Shown here piece by piece: positions 1-4,968 of a stretch of 6,660 nt of DNA. Source of the DNA: Actinomycetota bacterium (lineage in GTDB: Bacteria; Actinomycetota; Thermoleophilia; Gaiellales; Gaiellaceae); NCBI GenBank assembly GCA_013697465.1, contig JACCWU010000145.1, positions 1-6,660 on the forward strand. The letters are read 5' to 3'. Numbering within the stretch: the first letter of the stretch is position 1; each line of letters starts with the position of its first letter. Under the pieces are notes generated by a model. That model saw only the letters and a program-made list of their open reading frames with translations. It was not told the DNA's origin and did not search any database. Made by a program: the position numbers and the translations under genes.

Positions 1-26
1 CCCCCCCCGCTTCGGGTGTTTCGCGC

Positions 27-56
27 GATCGAGATCCACGCTCGCGGATCTCGATC
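27..56. promoter_or_regulatory. Perfect 11-bp inverted repeat at gnd promoter (candidate operator)
   Basis: GATCGAGATCC (27-37) and GGATCTCGATC (46-56) are perfect inverted copies separated by 8 bases. Relative to a predicted transcription start at 76 they cover about -49 to -20, so they overlap the -35 region. That position suits a dimeric repressor or activator site. A hairpin terminating an unseen upstream gene is the alternative, but neither strand has a T tract after it. Part of the left arm (CGAGATCCACG, 30-40) recurs at the pgl start. The repeat is seen directly; the operator role is inferred. Confidence 0.5.
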
Positions 57-63
57 GTGCGCA

Positions 64-69
64 TATGGT
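64..69 (+). promoter_or_regulatory. -10 hexamer TATGGT of gnd-zwf
   Basis: TATGGT fits the actinobacterial TAnnnT -10 pattern and ends 6 bases before the GTG at 76. Transcription would then start at or next to the start codon, giving a leaderless mRNA. No clear -35 hexamer is visible; the inverted repeat at 27-56 sits there instead. Confidence 0.5.
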
Positions 70-75
70 TCTTCT

Positions 76-1098
76 GTGCAGCTGGCGATGATCGGGCTCG
101 GCCGGATGGGCGGGAACATGGTGCGACGGCTCATGCGGGCTGGGCACGAGTGCGTCGTCTACGCGCGAAGCCCCGAGGCCGTCGCGCAACTCGAGGGGGA
201 AGGCGCGACGGGAGCCGGCTCCTACGCCGATCTCGCTGCAAAGCTGGACCCGCCCCGCGCTGTCTGGGTCATGGTTCCGGCCGCCGTGGTCGGCTCGGTC
301 CTCGACGAGCTCATGCCCCATTTGGAGCCGGGCGACCTGGTCGTCGACGGGGGCAACAGCTACTACCGCGACGACATCGCTCGGGCCGAGCAGCTCCAGG
401 GGGCGGGCATCCACTTCGTGGACGTCGGAACCTCGGGTGGCGTCTTCGGTCTCGAGCGCGGGTACTGCCTCATGATCGGTGGCGAAGACGAGCCGGTCGC
501 GCGGCTCGAACCGGTCTTTCGGTCACTTGCCCCCGGGGTTGTCGCGGCGGCGCGAACGGTCGAGAGCGCGGAGGAGCCCACGCAGGCGGAGCACGGCTAT
601 CTCCACTGCGGCCCGGCGGGCGCGGGGCACTTCGTGAAGATGGTGCACAACGGCATCGAGTACGGGCTCATGGCCGCGAACGCGGAGGGGCTGAACATAC
701 TCGAGCATGCGAACGCCGGTGCGGCCGAGCGGGAGGCGAGCGCCGAGGTCGCGCCGCTCGCGCATCCGGAGCACTACCGCTACGACTTCGACCTTGCCCA
801 GATCGCCGAGCTCTGGCGCCGGGGCTCCGTCGTCGCGTCCTGGCTCCTGGACCTGACCGCACGCGCGCTCGCGGAGTCGGACGATCTCTCGGAGTTCGGC
901 GGCCGCGTCTCGGACTCCGGCGAGGGGCGTTGGACGGTGATCGCCGCCATCGAGGAAGGCGTTCCGGCCCCTGTGCTCTCGACGGCGCTGTACGAGCGCT
1001 TCGCGTCCCGGGGGGAGGACGACTTCGCGAACAGGCTCCTGTCTGCGCTGCGGATGCAGTTCGGGGGCCACACCGAGCGAGCGCGGGAGACCGGATGA
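76..1098 (+). CDS. gnd: 6-phosphogluconate dehydrogenase, decarboxylating (short form)
   Basis: Oxidatively decarboxylates 6-phosphogluconate to ribulose-5-phosphate and CO2, the last step of the oxidative pentose-phosphate branch; cytosolic. The 340-aa length matches the short 6PGDH class rather than the ~470-aa class. Visible motifs are the Rossmann loop GLGRMGGNM (7-15), DGGNSYYRD (91-99), substrate-binding VGTSGG (117-122), and HFVKMVHNGIEYG (185-197). The last carries the catalytic Lys188, His191-Asn192 and Glu195 in the family spacing. SDSGEGRWT lies at 279-287. GTG at 76 is chosen because homology begins at MQLAMIGLG; the frame stays open upstream to 16, but that part overlaps the inverted repeat and -10. 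No Shine-Dalgarno is present, so translation is probably leaderless. It overlaps zwf by ATGA. Oddity: the usual Asp after beta-2 is Ala30, followed by Arg31-Ser32, which hints at NADP preference (inference). Confidence 0.95.
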   Translation: MQLAMIGLGRMGGNMVRRLMRAGHECVVYARSPEAVAQLEGEGATGAGSYADLAAKLDPPRAVWVMVPAAVVGSVLDELMPHLEPGDLVVDGGNSYYRDDIARAEQLQGAGIHFVDVGTSGGVFGLERGYCLMIGGEDEPVARLEPVFRSLAPGVVAAARTVESAEEPTQAEHGYLHCGPAGAGHFVKMVHNGIEYGLMAANAEGLNILEHANAGAAEREASAEVAPLAHPEHYRYDFDLAQIAELWRRGSVVASWLLDLTARALAESDDLSEFGGRVSDSGEGRWTVIAAIEEGVPAPVLSTALYERFASRGEDDFANRLLSALRMQFGGHTERARETG

Positions 1099-2555
1099 GC
1101 GCGACCGAGACGGAGACGTCACTCTTCGCACATGCCCCTGCGAAACGCTTGGCTCCGACGACGATCCTGCTCTTCGGGGCGGCCGGCGATCTCGCGAGAC
1201 GGAAGCTCCTGCCGGGCCTCTACCACCTCGCGGTCGCGGGCTACCTCCCGGAGGACTGGCGCCTGATCGCGTCCTCCACGCGGGATCTGTCGGACGAGGA
1301 GTTCAGGACGCTCGCTCGCGAGGCGATCGAGGAGTTCGGGCGCCTGCGTCCCGAAGGCGAAGCCTGGACGCGGTTCGCCGAGCGTCTGACCTACGTCGGA
1401 GGAGGATTCGCGCCGGGATCGACCGCGCCGGTTGCGAGGGCGGTGGCCCGCACTGCCGAGGACTTGGGAGCAACGGCCAAGCTCGTCTTCTGCGCGGTTC
1501 CGCCTGCGATCTTCGACGACATCGTCCTCGCTCTCGGCGAGGCCGGCCTCGCCGAGGATGCACGAGTCATCGTCGAGAAGCCGTTCGGGACCGATCTCGC
1601 GAGCTCGCGGGAGCTCAACGAGCGAATCCACTCGGTGCTCGACGAGGAGCAGGTCTTTCGCATCGATCACTTCCTCGGCAAGGAGGCGGTGCAGAACATC
1701 CTCGCCTTTCGGTTCGCGAACGGCCTCTTCGAGCCTGTCTGGAACCGGCAGTTCGTCGATCACGTGCAGTTCGACTTCCCTGAGATGCTCTCCGTCGACA
1801 AGCGCGCCACCTTCTACGAGCAGACGGGCGCGTTGCGGGACGTGGCCGTGACGCACATCTTCCAGGTGCTCGGGTTCGTCGCGATGGAGCCTCCCACCGT
1901 TCTCGCGCCCAAGTCGCTCGAGGACGAGAAGGTGAAGGTCTTCGACGCCATGCGGCCACTTCAGCCCAGTCGCGTCGTCCGTGGTCAGTACGTCGGCTAC
2001 CGCGATCTGGAAGGCGTCGCGCCCGACTCTGATACGGAAACGTTCGTCGCGGGCTGCGTGTTCTTCGACAATTGGCGCTGGGCGGGGGTTCCGTTCTTCT
2101 TTCGCACGGGGAAGCGCATGGCGGAGACGCGGCGCGTCCTCACGATCGTCTTCAAGAAACCGGCGCTCTCGCTCTTCGAGCGCGCCGACGTCCCGACAGA
2201 CAGCGTGGACGCGAATCACTTCACCTTCGATCTCGGTGACCCCGGCGCGATCAGCGCGTCGTTCCTCGTGAAGGATCCGGGCTGGGAGCTCGACCTCACC
2301 GAGGCGAGGATGGACTTCCGCTACGACGAGGGCGACGGCGTGCTCGAGGCGTACGAGCGCCTGATCCACGATGCGCTCGTCGGCGACAAGACGCTGTTCA
2401 CGCGCGCCGACGGGATCGAGCGCCTCTGGGAGGTCGCCGAGCCGGTGCTCGAGAACCCTCCGCCCGTGGTTCTCTACGAGCCGGGTGGATGGGGCCCCAC
2501 CGAGGCACACGACCTGATCGCGCCCCGCCGCTGGCACCTGCCTTCGAATCACTGA
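1095..2555 (+). CDS. zwf: Glucose-6-phosphate 1-dehydrogenase
   Basis: Oxidises glucose-6-phosphate to 6-phosphogluconolactone with NAD(P)+, the committing step of the oxidative pentose-phosphate pathway. At 486 aa it has normal family length. The N-terminal Rossmann motif is GAAGDLARRKL (28-38). EKPFG (161-165) and active-site RIDHFLGKE (189-197; Phe for the commoner Tyr, His192 retained) follow. Then come TGALRDVAVTH (244-254), RTGKRM (337-342) and the C-terminal AYERLIHDALVGD and GWGP elements (419-431, 465-468). The ATG at 1095 overlaps the gnd TGA (ATGA). It has a GGGAG-like ribosome site just inside gnd, so it is translationally coupled and cotranscribed from the gnd promoter. It ends 6 bases from the convergent pgl end, and no terminator fits between them. 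No opcA-like gene follows, unlike in many actinobacterial zwf clusters. Confidence 0.97.
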   Translation: MSATETETSLFAHAPAKRLAPTTILLFGAAGDLARRKLLPGLYHLAVAGYLPEDWRLIASSTRDLSDEEFRTLAREAIEEFGRLRPEGEAWTRFAERLTYVGGGFAPGSTAPVARAVARTAEDLGATAKLVFCAVPPAIFDDIVLALGEAGLAEDARVIVEKPFGTDLASSRELNERIHSVLDEEQVFRIDHFLGKEAVQNILAFRFANGLFEPVWNRQFVDHVQFDFPEMLSVDKRATFYEQTGALRDVAVTHIFQVLGFVAMEPPTVLAPKSLEDEKVKVFDAMRPLQPSRVVRGQYVGYRDLEGVAPDSDTETFVAGCVFFDNWRWAGVPFFFRTGKRMAETRRVLTIVFKKPALSLFERADVPTDSVDANHFTFDLGDPGAISASFLVKDPGWELDLTEARMDFRYDEGDGVLEAYERLIHDALVGDKTLFTRADGIERLWEVAEPVLENPPPVVLYEPGGWGPTEAHDLIAPRRWHLPSNH

Positions 2556-2561
2556 CACGCA

Positions 2562-3239
2562 TCAGTCGAGGAGCGCTGCGGCCTCGCGGTCGAGAATCGC
2601 AGTCGTTCTTCCGGCCGCGGAGCGCACGAGGCTGGCCGGCACCGATGCCGACGGCTGCTCGGCAAACGCACGGCGAGCGGCCTCGGCTTTCTGTTGCCCG
2701 ACGACCATGAAGACGACGTGCGCGGGTGCGGTCAGCGCCGGAAGCGTCAGCGTCACGCGGTCCACCCACGGCTCGAAGCCCGGGTCGGCCGCGACCGCGA
2801 GGCGTAGGCGCTCGTCGAGAGCGGGCGCGTCCGGGAAGAGTGAGGCGGTGTGCCCGTCAGGACCGAGTCCGAGCAGGGCGAAGTCGAGCCGCGCGCCGCG
2901 CAGCTCACGGTCGTAGGCTGCGGCCGCTTCCTCCCGAGGCAGCTCCGTCCGTACGGCGTGCATGGTCGGAGGAGTCGCCAGCCGGTCGAGCAGCGCCTCG
3001 CGCGCCAGCCGAGCGTTCGACCTCGGATCGTCGAGCGGCACGAGGCGCTCGTCGCCGAGCCAGACCTCGGCGCCGCTCCAGTCGGGCTCGGCGGCGGCAG
3101 CGAGCGCGTAGGCCGCGCGTGGTGTCGTTCCGCCTGCGAGCACGATGGCCGCGCCGGCGCGCGCCGCATCCGCGAGCAACTCTGCGACTGTGTCTGCCGC
3201 CTCGGCGGCAGTGCCGGTGACGACGATCTCGAGATCCAC
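2562..3239 (-). CDS. pgl: 6-phosphogluconolactonase
   Basis: Hydrolyses 6-phosphogluconolactone to 6-phosphogluconate, linking the zwf and gnd products. It is 225 aa, typical of the DevB/SOL-type family. Motifs in order: AGGTTPR (35-41), LGDERLVPLDDPRSN (61-75), GLGPDGHTASLFP (124-136) and RVTLTLP (161-167), followed by a KA-containing C-terminal helix region. GTG at 3239 is chosen because recognisable protein begins at (V)DLEIVVTG; the frame is open upstream to 3446, but those residues are low-complexity and cross the 3307-3378 element. The start has no convincing ribosome site and no clear -10 at leaderless distance, so its 5' end is uncertain. The first codons form the palindrome GATCTCGAGATC (3225-3236), which shares an 11-mer with the gnd promoter repeat. 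It is convergent with zwf across a 6-base gap. Confidence 0.95.
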   Translation of the reverse strand: MDLEIVVTGTAAEAADTVAELLADAARAGAAIVLAGGTTPRAAYALAAAAEPDWSGAEVWLGDERLVPLDDPRSNARLAREALLDRLATPPTMHAVRTELPREEAAAAYDRELRGARLDFALLGLGPDGHTASLFPDAPALDERLRLAVAADPGFEPWVDRVTLTLPALTAPAHVVFMVVGQQKAEAARRAFAEQPSASVPASLVRSAAGRTTAILDREAAALLD

Positions 3240-3306
3240 GGCCCTATGGTGCTGACTCGGGCGATCTCGTGGGTCCTGGATGCCTCGGAACGAAGAGTGG
3301 CAGCGG

Positions 3307-3378
3307 CGGCCAGGCCGACACCCATCACGCCCCCGTTCAGGGGAGGGAGAAGGGGACGCCAATACGTCGGCCCGGCCG
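3307..3378 (+). repeat. Stem-bounded repeat, copy 1 (candidate structured RNA)
   Basis: The outer stem GGCCAGGCCGAC (3308-3319) pairs with GTCGGCCCGGCC (3366-3377) with one A-C mismatch; C3307-G3378 extends it. The interior holds blocks shared with copy 2: ACCCATC, CGCCCCC, GTTC, GGGGA, GGGA and GGGACGCCA. CCCC can pair with one of the G runs to form an inner hairpin. The plus orientation is assumed because a small membrane-protein gene starts 75 bases downstream. A second potential stem, CCGGTC with GACCGG just downstream, would compete with the 3' side of the outer stem. I do not recognise it as a known riboswitch; a small palindromic mobile repeat is the alternative. Confidence 0.55.
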
Positions 3379-3453
3379 GTCAAGAACTTCGCGGCGCGAC
3401 CGGAACCCCCTGCGGCCTGTTTCTCGACTCCTGACAGCGGGTACAAACAAAAG

Positions 3454-3552
3454 ATGGTCGCGCGCTGGCTCTTCGGCGTGATCGCCTTGCTCGCGGTCGT
3501 CGCCGTAATCTTCCTTGCGGTCTCGGCGATGCTCGATGGTGGCGGGGGTTAG
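3454..3552 (+). CDS. 32-aa single-span membrane protein
   Basis: Unrecognised. It encodes 32 residues: a short MVARW start, one hydrophobic helix (about residues 5-26) and an LDGGGG tail. The ATG at 3454 is preferred; an upstream in-frame start at 3280 would translate through the structured repeat into Pro/Arg-rich sequence. No Shine-Dalgarno is visible. TACAAA (3442-3447) ends 6 bases before the ATG and resembles the leaderless spacing of other genes here, though it lacks the final T. The stop codon is one base from copy 2 of the repeat, so the gene sits between the two copies. It could be an accessory subunit of a membrane complex, a type I toxin-like peptide, or a chance ORF; nothing in the sequence decides. 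Confidence 0.5.
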   Translation: MVARWLFGVIALLAVVAVIFLAVSAMLDGGGG

Positions 3553-3553
3553 G

Positions 3554-3627
3554 TGGCCAGGCCGGCAACCCATCCGCGCCCCCAGTTCCGGGGAAGGGAA
3601 AGGGACGCCACAGAACCGGCCTGGCCA
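3554..3627 (+). repeat. Stem-bounded repeat, copy 2 (candidate structured RNA)
   Basis: A perfect 12-bp outer stem joins TGGCCAGGCCGG (3554-3565) and CCGGCCTGGCCA (3616-3627). The interior preserves the same ordered blocks as copy 1, 247 bases away: ACCCATC, CGCCCCC, GTTC, GGGGA, GGGA and GGGACGCCA. One outer-stem pair changes from A-T in copy 1 (3318/3367) to G-C here (3565/3616), a compensatory difference that favours selection on folding. It follows the stop codon of the 32-aa protein directly and precedes the next small membrane protein by about 104 bases. Confidence 0.55.
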
Positions 3628-3731
3628 GACGATCCCTTTCGCCGCTCTGCCCCGTGTCCCTGCATGAGTGCTTCGCGGGGGAGTGTTACGGCCCGCAGGA
3701 ACCGCGCGCCTCGGGTAGAAGGCCGTTCATC

Positions 3732-3860
3732 GTGATCTGGATCTACCTGTCGATCGCGCTCAGCATCCTCATCGCCGCGATCGCGCTCGCGCTCATCTTC
3801 GGGTTCATCCGCTATACGCGCGAGGTGCGAGACGACGAAGGCATGGACGACTACTTCTAG
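3732..3860 (+). CDS. 42-aa single-span membrane protein with acidic tail
   Basis: Unrecognised. It has one hydrophobic helix (about residues 3-25), then a basic FIRYTREVR stretch and the acidic tail DDEGMDDYF, which suggests the N terminus lies outside and the tail in the cytoplasm. GTG at 3732 is preferred because AGAAGG (3718-3722 region) lies about 9 bases upstream. A longer GTG start at 3654 would add 26 residues with two cysteines and no hydrophobic pattern. The layout of a helix followed by an acidic tail resembles CcoS, the small cbb3-oxidase assembly protein, but the CcoS sequence motif is not present, so this is only a resemblance. It is second in a tandem repeat-plus-small-gene arrangement. 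Confidence 0.55.
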   Translation: MIWIYLSIALSILIAAIALALIFGFIRYTREVRDDEGMDDYF

Positions 3861-3895
3861 GTCGTCACGCCGGTCTCAACCCATCCGGGTGCGCG

Positions 3896-4483
3896 TTATC
3901 CGCAGTCAGGTACGCCGAGGCGGATGACGGCGCGGCGGGGTGAGCGCTCATCGTCCACCCAGGCGAGCAGATGCACGCACCGGGGCGAGGGGGCGAAAAC
4001 ACCTCCTCCCCAAAACGAGAAGCAACAGGCAGTGTGTGGCTCGTAGGGGTTCCGTGGCGGCATCTCGACGCTCCGACACGAGATGAACGTGATCACCCTT
4101 GCGGGACGCCGCCCGTACATGAACCTCGTGCCCTGTGGGTTGCGGCGGGACACCTCCACGGTCACCCGGTGGCCGCCCCTCATGTACAGCGGGAACTTGT
4201 TCCCGCCGAAGTCGTTGGAGTAGTACACCGGCGTGCCGCCCGCGCCTCTCATGGCGATCGGGCCCACGACCAGGTTCCAGCGGCTAGTAAATGTGCCTCC
4301 GGGGGCTCCACCCAGACCCGATTGCGTCGAACAGTCCAAGAGGACGCCACGCGGGCGCTCCCTGGCCGTGGTGGCCTGCTTCGATGAATCGGTGGTCTCG
4401 GCTCGGCCGGTGGTAGCCAGAGCCACCGCGACAGCCGTCACCACCACCGCGCTCGCGATCGCTATGCCAAGCCGAGCGATCAT
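3896..4483 (-). CDS. Exported protein of unknown function
   Basis: 195 aa. The N-terminal hydrophobic segment (about residues 5-24), after a short basic start and ending near TTGRAE, looks like a signal peptide or membrane anchor. The mature part has six cysteines (51, 136, 153, 154, 169, 194), an even number compatible with disulfides outside the cytoplasm. It has recurring beta-strand-like segments: RWNLVVGPIAMRG (68-80), a GGHRVTVEV segment (103-111) and a C-terminal CVHLLAWVDD followed by RRAVIRLGVPDC. From memory this pattern resembles conserved hypothetical secreted proteins of Thermoleophilia, but I cannot name a domain. The ATG at 4483 is supported by TAGCGT 6 bases upstream, predicting a leaderless message. 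It is convergent with the small gene ending at 3860. Confidence 0.75.
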   Translation of the reverse strand: MIARLGIAIASAVVVTAVAVALATTGRAETTDSSKQATTARERPRGVLLDCSTQSGLGGAPGGTFTSRWNLVVGPIAMRGAGGTPVYYSNDFGGNKFPLYMRGGHRVTVEVSRRNPQGTRFMYGRRPARVITFISCRSVEMPPRNPYEPHTACCFSFWGGGVFAPSPRCVHLLAWVDDERSPRRAVIRLGVPDCG

Positions 4484-4489
4484 CCATCA

Positions 4490-4495
4490 ACGCTA
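4490..4495 (-). promoter_or_regulatory. -10 hexamer TAGCGT of exported protein gene
   Basis: Read on the minus strand, TAGCGT ends 6 bases before the ATG at 4483. This is the same spacing as at gnd and predicts a transcript that begins at the start codon. There is no Shine-Dalgarno sequence. Confidence 0.5.
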
Positions 4496-4557
4496 CACCG
4501 GTGGCTCCGCAGCGGTTCCGGCTATGTCCACCAGAGCCGCCTGCCGGGCGAATCGGC

Positions 4558-4563
4558 TACCCT
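4558..4563 (+). promoter_or_regulatory. -10 hexamer TACCCT of tRNA-Trp
   Basis: TACCCT ends 14 bases before the mature tRNA 5' end, leaving a short 5' leader for RNase P. The same hexamer recurs at 4747-4752 ahead of the next gene. No good -35 is visible. Confidence 0.5.
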
Positions 4564-4577
4564 CGGGGACGAGCCGA

Positions 4578-4650
4578 AGGGGCGTAGCACAACTGGCAGT
4601 GCGCCCGCCTCCAAAGCGGGAGGTTGCAGGTTCGAGTCCTGCCGCCCCTG
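4578..4650 (+). tRNA. trnW: tRNA-Trp (anticodon CCA)
   Basis: A full cloverleaf can be drawn. The acceptor stem AGGGGCG (4578-4584) pairs perfectly with CGCCCCT (4643-4649), with discriminator G4650 as expected for bacterial tRNA-Trp. The D arm is GCAC/GTGC (4587-4602). The anticodon stem CCCGC/GCGGG (4604-4620) encloses loop CTCCAAA, with anticodon CCA at 4611-4613. The T arm GCAGG/CCTGC (4626-4642) has loop TTCGAGT. The 3' CCA is not encoded. In many bacteria this tRNA precedes secE-nusG; here it precedes a small membrane protein and a sigma factor. Confidence 0.97.
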
Positions 4651-4719
4651 CCTCTTCTGCCGTGGGACACGTGGGATGGTGGTGGGACAGAGACCGCCCG
4701 GGGGTGTAGCGGCGTGCCG

Positions 4720-4740
4720 CTTGTGGCTCTCACCCACAAG
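4720..4740 (+). terminator. 7-bp perfect hairpin after tRNA-Trp
   Basis: CTTGTGG (4720-4726) pairs perfectly with CCACAAG (4734-4740) around a 7-base loop. It lies 70 bases past the tRNA and just upstream of the -10 at 4747. It could end the tRNA transcript, although no T tract follows, or act as a protein-binding site in the next promoter. Confidence 0.3.
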
Positions 4741-4746
4741 GCTGTC

Positions 4747-4752
4747 TACCCT
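4747..4752 (+). promoter_or_regulatory. -10 hexamer TACCCT of small membrane protein
   Basis: TACCCT ends 8 bases before the GTG at 4761, again the leaderless geometry. It is identical to the hexamer proposed for tRNA-Trp. Confidence 0.45.
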
Positions 4753-4760
4753 TGCGGCTG

Positions 4761-4934
4761 GTGCAACGCCGCCTACTCGGTCTTCTCTTCGCGACGCTCT
4801 CCGTCGGCCTCGGGCTCATCGCCGTGTTATCGGCACTGGAGGGCGGGCGCGCTTGGGTAATCGCGCTGACCGCGGCGGCGCTCGCGATCTGGATGGGCGG
4901 GTTGGCCCGGCGAGCGCTCCTCAGAAGAACCTGA
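4761..4934 (+). CDS. Small two-span membrane protein
   Basis: 57 aa, unrecognised. A basic start (VQRR) leads into a first hydrophobic helix (about residues 5-24), a short EGGRAW loop, a second helix (about 28-47) and a basic ARRALLRR end. Both termini would be cytoplasmic by the positive-inside rule. GTG at 4761 is chosen because TACCCT lies 8 bases upstream; a TTG at 4752 overlaps that hexamer and is less likely. It stops 34 bases before the sigma-factor start, which appears to have its own -10. Whether the protein works with the sigma factor, for example as a membrane-bound regulator, is speculation; it carries no anti-sigma motif I can see. Confidence 0.6.
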   Translation: MQRRLLGLLFATLSVGLGLIAVLSALEGGRAWVIALTAAALAIWMGGLARRALLRRT

Positions 4935-4955
4935 GGAATCCGCGCGTGCGCGGCG

Positions 4956-4961
4956 TATTCT
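4956..4961 (+). promoter_or_regulatory. -10 hexamer TATTCT of sigma factor gene
   Basis: TATTCT ends 7 bases before the GTG at 4969, predicting a leaderless message. The sequence does not resemble the sigma-28 consensus (TAAA with GCCGATAA), so the gene is probably not autoregulated from here. Confidence 0.5.
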
Positions 4962-4968
4962 CTTTCTC

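Noticed and set aside
1..26. C8 run and GC-rich start of the window as the end of an upstream gene
   Set aside because: Too short to establish a reading frame or product.
57..1094. Open frame in a second plus frame through gnd that joins the zwf frame, suggesting an N-terminal extension or fusion
   Set aside because: The translated extension is Arg/Gly-rich and motif-free, and gnd occupies the same DNA with conserved catalytic residues; zwf starts at 1095.
1119..2558. 479-codon open frame antisense to zwf
   Set aside because: Mirror of a GC-rich gene; the product is Arg/Glu-rich with no motif, while the plus strand has full G6PDH motifs.
3554..3627. Possible SAM-I or c-di-GMP riboswitch, from CCGGCAACC and GGGACGC strings
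   Set aside because: Only short strings match. The other conserved cores of those classes (for SAM-I the remaining helices, for c-di-GMP the second helix and tetraloop receptor) are missing.
3879..3890. Third partial copy of the repeat (CAACCCATCCG near 3878)
   Set aside because: Only 11 bases match copy 2 and there is no outer stem; it can equally be read as a weak ACCC/GGGT hairpin between convergent genes.
4662..4687. Three GTGGGA strings after the tRNA
   Set aside because: Spacing is irregular (9 and 11 bases) and the motif is short for GC-rich DNA; no evidence of a real repeat array.
4233..4709. 158-codon plus-strand frame
   Set aside because: It runs antisense to the exported protein and through the complete tRNA-Trp, so it is not a gene.
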